Shown: positions 1-10,121 of the stretch, piece after piece
Layout: each line of letters begins with the position of its first letter
Numbering within the stretch: the first letter of the stretch is position 1
Origin: Endozoicomonas montiporae CL-33
Lineage (GTDB): Bacteria; Pseudomonadota; Gammaproteobacteria; Pseudomonadales; Endozoicomonadaceae
DNA length: 64,000 nucleotides
Direction: 5' to 3'
Assembly: GCF_001583435.1 (NCBI RefSeq)
Contig: NZ_CP013251.1
Location: 4,725,215-4,789,214, forward strand
The notes under the pieces: generated by a model
Seen by the model: the letters and a program-made list of their open reading frames with translations, nothing else
What the model was told of the DNA's origin: nothing
The model's database searches: none
Made by a program: the position numbers and the translations under genes

Positions 1-339
1 CAACGTGAACAACAATGACATCATCGCATCACTTTCTGCCTCATAGGCAAAACCCTTATCCCCCCAGGTATCAGCCAGATCACAAGCCAGCAAACTACCA
101 ATCAACTGACCGGTCTCAGAGCAACGAGCCAGCAGACCTGACGTTTCCTTTGCGCATTTCAGAGCCACATAAGCCAGATAATCTCTAAACTCCCTGTCGC
201 TCATATCATCACTTTCTGCAACCACCAGAGAGCTGTTACTGAATGACTTAGCCACTACACTTGCTACTTCGTCAACGTACTGCTCAGTCAGTAGTTCTAT
301 GCTAAACGCCTGATACATCCTGCTACTCGCTATCATCAT
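1..339 (-). CDS. GNAT-family N-acetyltransferase-like protein, N-terminal part (runs off the left edge)
   Basis: The reading frame is open from an ATG-ATG pair at 334-339 on the minus strand through base 1 without a stop, giving 113 residues of an incomplete protein. The start resembles a GNAT domain: a first strand and helix of the type IELLTEQYVDEVASVVAKSF, then a strand with ETGQLIGSLLACD, matching the 'gxxvGxxxaxD' strand of GNAT enzymes. GNAT enzymes transfer an acetyl group from acetyl-CoA to an amine. The acetyl-CoA binding motif (Q/RxxGxG/A) would lie beyond the edge and cannot be checked, so the family call is tentative and the substrate is unknown. Confidence 0.55.
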   Translation of the reverse strand, partial: MMIASSRMYQAFSIELLTEQYVDEVASVVAKSFSNSSLVVAESDDMSDREFRDYLAYVALKCAKETSGLLARCSETGQLIGSLLACDLADTWGDKGFAYEAESDAMMSLLFTL

Positions 340-955
340 AAATACGGGAAGAGCCCCTCAAGGCAATGGCGGAATATTATGATGTTTCGGAAACCTACTT
401 TAACCCTTATTTATACGGGTACTAAAAGTAGAACAACCTGCACTCAACTCGCTTTTGTGACCGCGCTTCAGGTATTTTTACCGACCAAAACCCTCAGCGA
501 ATACTTAGGCCAGATATTAAAGAGTGAAACCTCTGCTCAAAATACTTTTTTACCGATCTCTCATCAGACAGGAAAAAACTTGGTCGTTTTTATCAATTTA
601 TAAAAAACAACCACAACATACTTATGTAAGCAAACTGTCAGTAACCCTGATTATTCTCACAGCATTTACCTGACACACAAATAAACAAAGATAATCAAAA
701 CACACAATGATAGCGCCAAACCCACTTAAAAATATTGCCTTCCATCAAAACATACAAACAAAAATAACATCAAAAGTATTACGTATGAGCCCTGTCAGGG
801 TTTTCACTCAACTGTAAATATTTCTTCAGCAAAATTGCTTTCGATCAACTTTTTATCCCTCCGGCCTGCTTATGATTCGCGACATCATTCACTGCTTTCT
901 GCCTTTGCCGTGAGTAGAACTTCTTTGTCTACAAACCAAAACCAAAAACGACATC
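340..955. other. AT-rich intergenic stretch upstream of the CstA-like gene
   Basis: No convincing gene is seen in these 616 bases. Short frames at 379-603 and 835-1026 have no good ribosome binding site, no recognisable domain and a composition like non-coding DNA. The region probably carries the promoter of the transporter gene that starts at 968 and of the divergent GNAT-like gene, but I could not assign -35/-10 boxes with confidence. Confidence 0.5.
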
Positions 956-967
956 GGAGAATGTCCT

Positions 968-2395
968 ATGACAAGCTTTTTGATATCGCTCGCCGTATTA
1001 ATTGGAGGCTACTTCATCTACGGTAAACTTGTTGAACACTGGTTTGGTATCGAGCCTGATCGCAAGACACCCGCCGTCGAATTCGAAGACGGTGTCGATT
1101 TCGTTCCCCTTCCCTGGTACAAAATTTTTCTGATTCAATTCCTGAACATTGCCGGTCTGGGCCCAATTTTCGGTGCCATTATGGGTGCCCTTTACGGTCC
1201 TGCAGCTTTCCTCTGGATTGTATTTGGTTGCATTTTCGCCGGTGCCGTTCACGACTATTTCTCCGGCATGCTGTCGATCCGGCATCAGGGCAAATCAGTG
1301 CCTGAAGTCGTTGGCCATTATCTGGGTGAACCGGCGCGTAAATTCATGCGCGGTTTTTCGGTGGTACTGCTGGTACTGGTGGGTGTCGTCTTTATGATGG
1401 GGCCTGCTGGCTTGCTTGCAAACCTTGGCGGACAGGGCGTTCTCGCAAACACCAGTTTCTGGTTGGGCATCATTCTCTGCTACTACTTCGTCGCCACCGT
1501 GCTGCCCGTTGATAAAATCATCGCTAAAATTTATCCACTGTTTGGCGCAGCCCTTTTAATCATGGCGTTTGGCGTCGGTGGCATGACCATTATTAATGGG
1601 CTGCCGGTTCCTGAAATTGGTGCCGACCTCAGCCATCCTGGCGGTCTGCCCATTTTCCCAATGTTGTTCACCACCATCGCGTGCGGTGCCATCAGTGGCT
1701 TCCACGCTACACAGTCGCCTTTGATGGCTCGCTGCACTCAGAGTGAAACTCAGGGTCGTCCTATCTTTTACGGCGCCATGATTGCTGAAGGTGTTGTGGC
1801 ACTGATCTGGGCTGCGGCTGCCATGTCCTTCTTCCCGAACGGAATCGAAGGTCTTAATGCTGTACTGTCTCAGGGTGGCGCAGGTCTGGTCGTGAAAGAA
1901 GTCTCTGTCGGTCTGATGGGCACTGTGGGTGGACTACTGGCCGTTCTGGGTGTTATTGCCTGTCCGGTAACGTCCGGCGACACCGCATTCCGCAGCGTAC
2001 GCCTGATTATTGCTGACGCCATTGGTATCGAACAGACCAGCAAAGCAAACCGTCTGAAACTGACTATCCCTGTCTTTGCGGTTGGTTTTGCACTGACCTT
2101 TATTGACTTCGATATCATCTGGCGCTACTTCGCCTTCTCCAACCAGTCTCTGGCGACCATCGTACTGTGGGCATCTGCCGCTTATATGGTCACCCGTGAT
2201 AAGAGCCACTGGTTCGTATCACTGCCAGCTATGTTTATGACGGCTGTCTGCACCACTTACATCCTGATGGCACCTGAAGGACTGTCTTTGTCCGCCGCTA
2301 TTTCTTACCCAATCGGAATTACCGCAGCCATTGCTGCCATGGTCGCCTTCCTGATGAAAAACAAAGCAACTGCCACCGCAGGCTCTGCAGCCTGA
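968..2395 (+). CDS. cstA: CstA-family carbon-starvation / pyruvate or peptide transporter
   Basis: The 475-residue protein is almost entirely hydrophobic, with many membrane segments. It carries CstA-family stretches: a first helix followed by YGKLVEHWFGI, then FLNIAGLGPIFGAIMGALYG and GAVHDYFSGMLSIRHQGKS. Family members (E. coli CstA, BtsT) are inner-membrane carriers for pyruvate or peptides, induced on carbon limitation. This is the short form of about 480 residues, against about 700 in E. coli, so the substrate is uncertain. The ATG at 968 is preceded by GGAGA at 956-960, and an ATG at 961 in another frame is ignored. A strong hairpin follows the stop. The gene stands alone. Confidence 0.85.
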   Translation: MTSFLISLAVLIGGYFIYGKLVEHWFGIEPDRKTPAVEFEDGVDFVPLPWYKIFLIQFLNIAGLGPIFGAIMGALYGPAAFLWIVFGCIFAGAVHDYFSGMLSIRHQGKSVPEVVGHYLGEPARKFMRGFSVVLLVLVGVVFMMGPAGLLANLGGQGVLANTSFWLGIILCYYFVATVLPVDKIIAKIYPLFGAALLIMAFGVGGMTIINGLPVPEIGADLSHPGGLPIFPMLFTTIACGAISGFHATQSPLMARCTQSETQGRPIFYGAMIAEGVVALIWAAAAMSFFPNGIEGLNAVLSQGGAGLVVKEVSVGLMGTVGGLLAVLGVIACPVTSGDTAFRSVRLIIADAIGIEQTSKANRLKLTIPVFAVGFALTFIDFDIIWRYFAFSNQSLATIVLWASAAYMVTRDKSHWFVSLPAMFMTAVCTTYILMAPEGLSLSAAISYPIGITAAIAAMVAFLMKNKATATAGSAA

Positions 2396-2402
2396 TTGAT
2401 GA

Positions 2403-2432
2403 CAGAGTGCGAAGCTCAGGCTTCGCGCTCTG
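2403..2432 (+). terminator. Hairpin after the CstA-like gene
   Basis: A 13-bp stem with one T-G wobble and a 4-nt TCAG loop follows the stop codon directly (2403-2415 pairs with 2420-2432). No U-tract follows, so it may be an mRNA-stabilising or Rho-assisted end rather than a classic intrinsic terminator. Confidence 0.5.
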
Positions 2433-2448
2433 CACTTGCCATTGCTTG

Positions 2449-3273
2449 TTAAGACTTCTGAACAATCACCATACTGGTTGGCTGATTAAACAATTTAAAC
2501 CGGTCTAACTGCAAAGTATTCGCTTGAATATGGTGTACCATTTTTTTCTGAATCCATTCCGGCACCTCCCGCAATTCCCCTCCCAGAATGAAGCACCCCA
2601 TATCCAGTAGCGCCCTGTCATCATCCCAGATATCTGAAAAATCCAGATAACCTGGCAATAACTCTTCAGTCGCATCAATATTCAATGCTTTCAGCTCAGC
2701 CATCAATTCCTGTGAACTGGCATGGTTATTCAAGCCATTGTCACGGCAAACCATCAGATCCATAAAATCGAGCTGCAATTTGTAAAAACCGGCTGGCGGC
2801 TGCAGAAAAATCACCAGCACACCTCCGGGCTTCAATCCCGCCAAAGCTGCCTGAACATGCAGACCCATTGGCTGCATCCAGTATAGAGAGTGCGACATCA
2901 GTACCACATCCCACTCAGGCTTTAATACGGTCTCGGAGGTAAAAGCCTCGCGCCACACACTCTGTTGTCTGGCAAGCTCTGGCGACTTTGCCTGAAGCGC
3001 CTGAAAATGATCCGGATTCGACTCATAAGCCCCATATAAATCCGGCCTTCTAAAAAGCTCAGACAGAACATCACCAATGAATATCCCACGTCCTGCACCT
3101 ATATCCAGAAGTGAAAACGATTCAGGGCAATACCTGCTAATGGTACGAATCAAAGCCTGCTTCATAGGCTCGTATTCTCTGGACACTCTCACAAGAAGAC
3201 CAAAGGTTTCCGCATAACGCGCTTCAGAAAGAGCGGCTGGCTGTGCTATTTGCTGACCCGATTCTACCTTCAC
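2449..3273 (-). CDS. Class I SAM-dependent methyltransferase, substrate unknown
   Basis: The SAM-binding motif I LLDIGAGRGIF lies at about residue 55. It is followed by an acidic end of strand 2 (GAYESNPDHF) and a motif-IV-like WDVVLMSHSLYWM, as in small-molecule class I methyltransferases. The substrate cannot be told. The frame is open up to 3399, but its first 40 codons run through the greA terminator and read like non-coding DNA. I therefore place the start at the GTG at 3273, which has AAAGG 8 nt upstream and gives 274 aa. The ATG at 3351, abutting the terminator U-tract, is the alternative. In Pseudomonas-like relatives a different gene (yhbY) follows greA, so this gene is a local feature. 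Confidence 0.75.
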   Translation of the reverse strand: MKVESGQQIAQPAALSEARYAETFGLLVRVSREYEPMKQALIRTISRYCPESFSLLDIGAGRGIFIGDVLSELFRRPDLYGAYESNPDHFQALQAKSPELARQQSVWREAFTSETVLKPEWDVVLMSHSLYWMQPMGLHVQAALAGLKPGGVLVIFLQPPAGFYKLQLDFMDLMVCRDNGLNNHASSQELMAELKALNIDATEELLPGYLDFSDIWDDDRALLDMGCFILGGELREVPEWIQKKMVHHIQANTLQLDRFKLFNQPTSMVIVQKS

Positions 3274-3351
3274 TGTCTTTGCCTTTAAATCAAAAGAACT
3301 GCGAACAGAATAGCCGCCGCCCCAGAAACTTCCTGATAAAAAAACACCCAT

Positions 3352-3389
3352 AAAAAAACCGCACCCTTTAAAGGAGTGCGGTTTTTTTT
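3352..3389 (-). terminator. Bidirectional intrinsic terminator after greA
   Basis: Stem 3359-3381 (CCGCAC...GTGCGG, with a near-palindromic CCTTTAAAGG centre) is flanked by seven A at 3352-3358 and eight T at 3382-3389. It can therefore end transcripts on either strand. It lies 25 bp past the greA stop and overlaps the 5' extension of the methyltransferase frame. Confidence 0.85.
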
Positions 3390-3414
3390 GCAAGATCAAC
3401 CGATCAATACATCA

Positions 3415-3891
3415 TCAGATGTACTTCACTTCGTCAATCTCATACTCGATAGAGCCGGACGGCGTGCTAACGACCACAACATCACCTTCTTCCTTACCCA
3501 CCAGGGCGCGGGCGATGGGCGAGTTGATGGAAATTCGGCTGGCTTTGATGTCCGCTTCGTCATCACCCACAATTTTGTATTCCACTTCACTGTCGTCATC
3601 CAGATTGACCAGAGCGACCGTAACACCAAATACAACCTTGCCGTTTTGCGTCAGCGTGCTGACATCAATGATGACCGCGTTCGACAGCTTCGCTTCAATA
3701 TCATTGATGCGAGCTTCCATCAGCCCCTGCTGCTCGCGGGCAGCATGGTATTCAGCATTCTCTTTCAGGTCACCCAGCTCTCTTGCTTCCGCAATCGCCT
3801 GAGAAACACGAGGCCGCTCAACACCTTTCAGTTGTGCCAGTTCTTCGCGGAGGGCTTTTTCGCCCTCTACCGTCATTGGGTATCGATTCAT
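3415..3891 (-). CDS. greA: Transcription elongation factor GreA
   Basis: The 158-residue protein matches GreA over its full length. It has an N-terminal coiled-coil ([20 protein letters not shown], then [15 protein letters not shown], the conserved tip with acidic residues that enter the RNA polymerase secondary channel) and a C-terminal FKBP-like domain ([14 protein letters not shown], then P.G...YEI). GreA stimulates transcript cleavage by stalled RNA polymerase. Its ATG overlaps the carB stop (ATGA), so the two are translationally coupled at the end of the carA-carB-greA unit, as in Pseudomonas. A bidirectional terminator follows. Confidence 0.97.
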   Translation of the reverse strand: MNRYPMTVEGEKALREELAQLKGVERPRVSQAIAEARELGDLKENAEYHAAREQQGLMEARINDIEAKLSNAVIIDVSTLTQNGKVVFGVTVALVNLDDDSEVEYKIVGDDEADIKASRISINSPIARALVGKEEGDVVVVSTPSGSIEYEIDEVKYI

Positions 3892-6800
3892 CCAGTCTTA
3901 CCTTCGTGCAGATCCTGAAGTCGTCTGACTGTTTTTTCCGAACCAAAAGCAATGGCCCGGGCAATAGCTTCTGCACCCGCCATGGTGGTGGTGTACAAAA
4001 CCTTGTTGGTCAGAGAAGAACGACGGATTTTATACGAATCCGCTATCGCCTGACGACCCTCTGTAGTATTTACTACAAAAGCTATATCGCCATTAACGAT
4101 ACTGTCCACCAGATTAGGACGACCTTCCATGACCTTACGGGTGTAAGTCACCGGCAAACCGGCTTCTTCAATCACACGGGCAGTACCACTGGTCGCGACC
4201 AACTCAAAGCCGGTATCCATCAGCAGGCGCGCCAGTGCCGGAACTGCAGGTTTATCCAGATCACGGACACTGATGATCACCTTGCCACCTTTTGGCAGAG
4301 ACATATTCTCAGCCAGCTGCGCTTTATAATAAGCTTCCGGGAAGGACTGACCAACACCCATCACTTCACCGGTAGACTTCATCTCAGGGCCGAGAATCGG
4401 GTCAACACCAGGGAATTTGTTGAATGGGAAAATCGCCTCTTTCACACAGAAATACGGAGGGATAACCTCTTTGGTGAAGTTCAGCTCTTCCAGCGTCTTA
4501 CCCATCATAACGCGTGCTGCCACTTTCGCCAGTGAGTGACCGATACATTTGGACACAAACGGCACAGTACGAGACGCACGAGGATTCACCTCGATCACAT
4601 AAATCTCGTCATCCTGAATCGCCAGCTGCACGTTCATCAGGCCGATAACACCCAGTTCGATCGCCATGTCACGAACCTGCTCACGAATCTTGTTCTGAAC
4701 ACGCGGACTCAGAGAGTACGGCGGCAGGGAACAACCGGAGTCACCGGAGTGAATACCCGCCTGCTCAATGTGCTGCATGATCGCACCAATAACAACGTGC
4801 TTACCATCACACACCGCATCAACGTCCACCTCAACCGCACGGTTCAGGAAGAAGTCCAGCAGTACAGGGCTGTCGTTTGATACTTTTACCGCAGAAGACA
4901 TGTAGCGGCGCAGTTCGTCTTCACCGGCTACAATTTCCATGGCACGGCCACCCAGAACATAGGATGGACGTACAACCAGTGGGTAGCCAATCTCTTCTGC
5001 TTTTGTTACCGCTTCTTCGACACTGCGAACAGTGGCATTCTGAGGCTGAACCAGCTTCAGCTTCTGGATCATTTCCTGGAAACGTTCACGGTCTTCCGCA
5101 CGGTCGATAGCTTCCGGGCTGGTACCAATAATCGGTACACCTTCACGCTCCAGCGCACGCGCCAATTTCAGAGGTGTCTGACCACCGTACTGAACGATAA
5201 CGCCTTCTGGCTTTTCAACATCAATGATCGCCAGTACGTCTTCCAAAGTGACTGGCTCAAAGTACAGGCGGTCGGAGGTATCGTAGTCGGTAGAAACGGT
5301 TTCCGGGTTACAGTTCACCATGATGGTTTCGTAACCGTCTTCACGAGCCGCCATAGCTGCGTGTACACAGCAGTAGTCAAACTCGATACCCTGACCGATA
5401 CGGTTAGGGCCGCCACCAATCACCATGATTTTCTCACGGGAAGATGGTTCTGCTTCACACTCTTCTTCGTACGTGGAGTACATGTACGCTGTCGTAGAAG
5501 CAAATTCCGCCGCACAGGTATCAACGCGCTTATATACAGGCTTGATATCCAGCACACGACGATGGCTGCGCACTTCACCTTCAGCCACGTTCAGCAACTC
5601 GGCCAGACGGGCATCGCTGAAACCTTTGCGCTTCAGACGGAACATTTGCTCGACCGTGATGTCTTTCAGGGAAGTGCCTTGCAGCTTCTCTTCCTCACGA
5701 ACCAGGTCTTCGATCTGAACCAGGAACCACGGGTCGATCATGCACTGCTCAAAAATCCCTTCAACGGTCATACCGGCACGGAAAGCATCCGCCACATAGT
5801 AAGGACGATCCGCTTTTGGTGTGACCAGTTCAGCCCTGATGCGATCCATGGCGCCTTCAGCCGTCACGTCGATGATCGGATCAAAACCGTTTGCACCGGT
5901 TTCCAGACCGCGCAGGGCTTTCTGCATGGATTCCTGGAACGTACGACCAATGGCCATGACCTCACCCACAGACTTCATCTGTGTCGTCAGACGATCGTCA
6001 GCCTGCGGGAACTTCTCGAAAGCAAAACGAGGAATTTTGGTAACCACATAGTCAATGGCAGGCTCGAAGGAAGCCGGAACCACACCGCCTGTGATTTCGT
6101 TCTGGAGTTCGTCCAGGGTGTAACCCACTGCCAGTTTCGCCGCTACTTTGGCGATCGGGAAGCCGGTCGCTTTGGAAGCCAGAGCAGAAGAACGGGATAC
6201 ACGCGGGTTCATTTCGATCACGACCATACGGCCGGTGTTCGGGCAGATACCAAACTGAACGTTAGAACCACCGGTTTCAACACCAATCTCGCGCAGCACC
6301 TTGATGGAAGCGTTGCGCATGATCTGATATTCCTTATCAGTCAGCGTCTGCGCAGGCGCAACGGTAATGGAGTCACCGGTGTGAACGCCCATCGGGTCGA
6401 AGTTTTCAATGGAACAGACAATGATGCAGTTATCGTTACGATCACGCACCACTTCCATTTCATATTCTTTCCAGCCGATCAGGGATTCGTCGATCAACAG
6501 TTCGTTGGTCGGCGACAGGTCCAGACCACGCTTACAGATTTCTTCAAATTCGTCACGGTTGTAGGCGATACCACCACCGCTACCGCCCATGGTGAAGGAA
6601 GGACGAATGATACACGGGAAGCCAACGTCTTCCTGAACACCCCAGGCTTCGTCCATGCTGTGAGCAATGCCGGCACGAGGCGTTTCCAGACCGATGTTCT
6701 TCATCGCCTTGTCGAACATTTCACGGTCTTCAGCCTTGTCGATGGCATCGCGGCTGGCACCGATCATCTGAACGTCGTATTTGTCCAGAATGCCTTTGTG

Positions 6801-7109
6801 GAACAGATCCAGCGCACAGTTCAGTGCTGTCTGACCACCCATAGTTGGCAGAACCGCATCCGGGCGTTCCTTGGCAATAATCTTTTCAACGGTTTCCCAG
6901 CGAATCGGCTCGATGTAGGTGGCATCAGCCATCACCGGATCGGTCATGATGGTGGCCGGGTTAGAGTTCACCAGAATGACACGGTAGCCTTCTTCTTTCA
7001 GGGCTTTACAGGCCTGGGCACCGGAATAGTCAAATTCACAAGCCTGACCAATGATGATGGGGCCGGCTCCCAGGATAAGGATGCTTTCAATATCAGTACG
7101 TTTCGGCAT
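3888..7109 (-). CDS. carB: Carbamoyl-phosphate synthase large subunit
   Basis: The 1073-residue protein has the expected duplicated architecture. The first ATP-grasp half begins at [18 protein letters not shown] (about residue 12). The second begins at [16 protein letters not shown] (about 565). The C-terminal methylglyoxal-synthase-like allosteric domain begins near 935 ([12 protein letters not shown], then [11 protein letters not shown]). It makes carbamoyl phosphate from bicarbonate, ammonia (from CarA) and 2 ATP for arginine and pyrimidine synthesis. The length is normal and no motif is missing. It overlaps greA by 4 bp and lies 175 bp downstream of carA, with two hairpins in the gap. Confidence 0.98.
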   Translation of the reverse strand: MPKRTDIESILILGAGPIIIGQACEFDYSGAQACKALKEEGYRVILVNSNPATIMTDPVMADATYIEPIRWETVEKIIAKERPDAVLPTMGGQTALNCALDLFHKGILDKYDVQMIGASRDAIDKAEDREMFDKAMKNIGLETPRAGIAHSMDEAWGVQEDVGFPCIIRPSFTMGGSGGGIAYNRDEFEEICKRGLDLSPTNELLIDESLIGWKEYEMEVVRDRNDNCIIVCSIENFDPMGVHTGDSITVAPAQTLTDKEYQIMRNASIKVLREIGVETGGSNVQFGICPNTGRMVVIEMNPRVSRSSALASKATGFPIAKVAAKLAVGYTLDELQNEITGGVVPASFEPAIDYVVTKIPRFAFEKFPQADDRLTTQMKSVGEVMAIGRTFQESMQKALRGLETGANGFDPIIDVTAEGAMDRIRAELVTPKADRPYYVADAFRAGMTVEGIFEQCMIDPWFLVQIEDLVREEEKLQGTSLKDITVEQMFRLKRKGFSDARLAELLNVAEGEVRSHRRVLDIKPVYKRVDTCAAEFASTTAYMYSTYEEECEAEPSSREKIMVIGGGPNRIGQGIEFDYCCVHAAMAAREDGYETIMVNCNPETVSTDYDTSDRLYFEPVTLEDVLAIIDVEKPEGVIVQYGGQTPLKLARALEREGVPIIGTSPEAIDRAEDRERFQEMIQKLKLVQPQNATVRSVEEAVTKAEEIGYPLVVRPSYVLGGRAMEIVAGEDELRRYMSSAVKVSNDSPVLLDFFLNRAVEVDVDAVCDGKHVVIGAIMQHIEQAGIHSGDSGCSLPPYSLSPRVQNKIREQVRDMAIELGVIGLMNVQLAIQDDEIYVIEVNPRASRTVPFVSKCIGHSLAKVAARVMMGKTLEELNFTKEVIPPYFCVKEAIFPFNKFPGVDPILGPEMKSTGEVMGVGQSFPEAYYKAQLAENMSLPKGGKVIISVRDLDKPAVPALARLLMDTGFELVATSGTARVIEEAGLPVTYTRKVMEGRPNLVDSIVNGDIAFVVNTTEGRQAIADSYKIRRSSLTNKVLYTTTMAGAEAIARAIAFGSEKTVRRLQDLHEGKTG

Positions 7110-7133
7110 CGTCGCTCTCGTAACTTGTGGTCA

Positions 7134-7165
7134 AGCTCCGGTGTTTGTTGCTGAACACCGGAGCT
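7134..7165 (-). other. Strong intercistronic hairpin between carA and carB
   Basis: A perfect 12-bp inverted repeat (7134-7145 and 7154-7165) with an 8-nt loop lies 25 bp upstream of the carB start. It has no U-tract, so it is more likely an RNA-processing or stability element of the carAB message than a terminator. A smaller hairpin, GCTCCC-TGCAT-GGGAGC, lies at 7211-7227. Confidence 0.6.
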
Positions 7166-7243
7166 GGCTAGGAGTACTTTTTCAGACGGTTGATTGGGAA
7201 GAGCAGAGTGGCTCCCTGCATGGGAGCTCAATGCTATTCACCG

Positions 7244-7277
7244 TGTTGGGAGGTCGCTGCGCTCGTCCCAACCTACA
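7244..7277. repeat. REP-like palindromic element in the carA-carB gap
   Basis: An imperfect palindrome (GTTGGGA arm at 7246-7252, TCCCAAC arm at 7266-7272, ending in a CCTACA flank) lies just after the carA stop. From memory, its form (TGTAGGTTGGG...CCCAACA) resembles the dispersed REP/TnpA-REP palindromes common in proteobacteria. Only one copy is in the window, so its repeat status is inferred. Confidence 0.45.
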
Positions 7278-7284
7278 CCCTTGA

Positions 7285-8427
7285 TCAGGCGGTGTGTCTG
7301 GACAGCTCATCAATAAAGCGGTCAAACAGACAGGCGACATCGTGCGGTCCGGGGCTGGCTTCAGGATGACCCTGGAAGCTAAACGCCGGACGGTCTGTCA
7401 GCTCAATCCCCTGCAGACTGCCATCAAACAGAGACTTGTGCGTAGCCCGAACATTTTCCGGCATGCCTTCTTCAGACACTGCGAAACCATGATTCTGACT
7501 GGTGATCATTACCGTGCCTTTGTCCAGGTCCTGAACCGGATGGTTAGCACCGTGGTGACCAAACTTCATTTTTTCCGTTTGCGCACCACTGGCCAGCGCC
7601 AGCAACTGATGACCCAGACAGATGCCAAAGACCGGAATACGGGTTTTCAGAATTTCGGTAATCGCATCAATGGCGTAGATGCATGGCTCGGGGTCACCAG
7701 GACCGTTGGACAGGAAAACACCATCCGGGTTCATGGCCAAGACTTCATTCGCCGGTGTTTTCGCCGGAACCACGGTCAGGCGACAACCACGCTGCGCCAG
7801 CATACGCAGAATGTTCTGCTTCACACCAAAGTCATAAGCCACCACATGGAATGGCTGCTTGGCGACACTCTGATGACTGTCAGTCTCAAGCTCCCACACC
7901 CCTTCAGTCCACTCATAAGGCTGTTCGGTGGTCACTTCCTTCGCCAGATCCATACCTTTCAGACCCGGGAAAGCACGGGCTTTCGCCAGGGCGGCTTCAA
8001 CATCAATGCTTTCGTGGCTTTCGCCAGTCATGATGCAGCCATTCTGAGCGCCTTTCTCACGCAGAATGCGAGTCAGGCGACGAGTGTCGATTTCTGTGAT
8101 AGCAACAACATTCTCGCGGCGGAGATAATCATCAAGGGAAATCTGGTGGCGCCAGTTGCTGGCAATAAGAGGAAGGTCACGAATAACAAGTCCGGCGGCA
8201 TGAACACTGGAAGATTCATTATCAAGGGGGGTGATGCCGGTATTACCAATATGAGGATAAGTCAGGGTGACAATTTGACGGGAATAGGAGGGATCAGTGA
8301 GTATTTCCTGATAGCCTGTCATGGCTGTATTGAAAACAACCTCACCACTGGTTTCGCCATCAGCTCCGATGGCAATGCCCCGGAAAAGACTTCCGTCTTC
8401 GAGGGCCAGAACGGCAGACTTAGTCAA
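7285..8427 (-). CDS. carA: Carbamoyl-phosphate synthase small (glutaminase) subunit
   Basis: The 380-residue protein has the CarA N-terminal domain ([15 protein letters not shown], then [20 protein letters not shown]). A class I glutamine amidotransferase follows, with the nucleophile in [17 protein letters not shown] and the His-Glu pair in [13 protein letters not shown]. It releases ammonia from glutamine and passes it to CarB. The start is a TTG at 8425-8427 with GGAGG five bases upstream. The E. coli carA start is also UUG. It is cotranscribed with carB. Confidence 0.97.
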   Translation of the reverse strand: MTKSAVLALEDGSLFRGIAIGADGETSGEVVFNTAMTGYQEILTDPSYSRQIVTLTYPHIGNTGITPLDNESSSVHAAGLVIRDLPLIASNWRHQISLDDYLRRENVVAITEIDTRRLTRILREKGAQNGCIMTGESHESIDVEAALAKARAFPGLKGMDLAKEVTTEQPYEWTEGVWELETDSHQSVAKQPFHVVAYDFGVKQNILRMLAQRGCRLTVVPAKTPANEVLAMNPDGVFLSNGPGDPEPCIYAIDAITEILKTRIPVFGICLGHQLLALASGAQTEKMKFGHHGANHPVQDLDKGTVMITSQNHGFAVSEEGMPENVRATHKSLFDGSLQGIELTDRPAFSFQGHPEASPGPHDVACLFDRFIDELSRHTA

Positions 8428-8611
8428 TGGGTCCTCCCAATTTTCGACCTGTTAAATCCTACGGCAGTAACAGCGATCAATGCTGCTACGACTCAGGTGG
8501 ATAACAAATGGGATTGCGCGATAAACATGTGGCTTTTTTAAGCATTCAAAGCAAGCAACATAAGAACAACCACCTAGTTAAGCAACCGCCAGCGAACTTA
8601 TAAATACGCCC
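8428..8611. other. carA upstream region
   Basis: This segment between the carA start and the dapB terminator should hold the carA promoter. I see a GGGAGG ribosome binding site but no unmistakable promoter or operator. No gene is present. Confidence 0.4.
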
Positions 8612-8646
8612 AAAAAAAGCGAGAGGTCAGAACACCGTCTCGCTTT
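8612..8646 (-). terminator. Intrinsic terminator, minus strand, downstream of dapB
   Basis: A 9-bp stem (AAAGCGAGA at 8616-8624 with TCTCGCTTT at 8638-8646) is followed on the minus strand by seven U (bases 8612-8618). It lies 215 bp past the dapB stop and would separate dapB from carA. The interval 8647-8859 between the dapB stop and this terminator holds no gene I can support. Confidence 0.75.
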
Positions 8647-8859
8647 CTTATCAGCTTTGTCCGAACCACTTAAAACCAGCCGGAAAGCTAACGCCTTGTT
8701 TCCATGATGTTTTTAATATCGCAAACACGCTGTTTGAGAATATTTGCCCATGGCTGCTTGCTGCCACACACGCAACAAATCAAATGCAAATTTTTCGCAT
8801 TTAAACACAAAAATTTTGCATCGTCCAGATTTTCATCATCTTTTAATACAGGGCAGCCG

Positions 8860-9696
<837 letters not shown>

Positions 9697-9750
9697 TCAT
9701 TCAGGCGGACAGTCTAACGCCAGAAAAGTAAACGGCAAGTCTATCTCTGG

Positions 9751-9918
9751 CTAGGAGCCTGTCGGACTTAGCCGACCGTAGCGAGAAAAAGACCGGTTTG
9801 AGACAGTTTTGACGATCATTTGAGGCGAATAGCGAGCTATTCAACGAAAAGGATCGTCAAAAATGGCCAAATCCGGCTTTTTCGCAGTAGGTCAGTGGTA
9901 AGTCCGACAGGCTCCTAG
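9751..9918. mobile_element. MITE-like palindromic element with CTAG ends
   Basis: About 168 bp are bounded by 16-bp perfect terminal inverted repeats (GAGCCTGTCGGACTTA at the left, its complement at the right) inside CTAG on both sides. The interior is also an imperfect palindrome: GAAAAAG/CTTTTTC, TTTTGACGATC/GATCGTCAAAA and GAATAGC/GCTATTC arms. The whole element could therefore fold into one long hairpin. It has no coding capacity. CTAG could be a target-site duplication, as made by IS5-type elements. The parental transposase is not in the window, so the family is inferred. Confidence 0.75.
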
Positions 9919-10115
9919 AGACATTAAAGGCTCACCCCCTACCCGTAACTGTTTACATCATACTTTTGTCTAAGTCTGCTCAAAATAGCTGCATACAGGG
10001 CTTTTAATGGCTTAAACCCCTCAATCAGCTGATGCTCTTTCTGATCTCCTGTGAACTTTCAAACCTTATCTGGCTCTACTATTTGTGGGCCCAATAAATA
10101 AGGCAATAAAGGAGT
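9919..10115. other. Intergenic region upstream of the exported transglutaminase-like gene
   Basis: Together with the MITE this makes about 450 bp without a gene between dapB and the gene at 10122. Apart from the MITE I see only the AAAGGAG ribosome binding site at 10108-10114. Confidence 0.4.
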
Positions 10116-10121
10116 ATGCCT

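Noticed and set aside
379..603. 74-residue ORF upstream of the CstA-like gene
   Set aside because: No ribosome binding site, no recognisable pattern, and AT-rich non-coding composition.
5361..7154. 597-residue open frame on the plus strand opposite carB
   Set aside because: It is an antisense shadow of carB; no domain or ribosome binding site.
7294..8541. 415-residue open frame opposite carA
   Set aside because: It is an antisense shadow; the real carA lies on the minus strand with full motifs.
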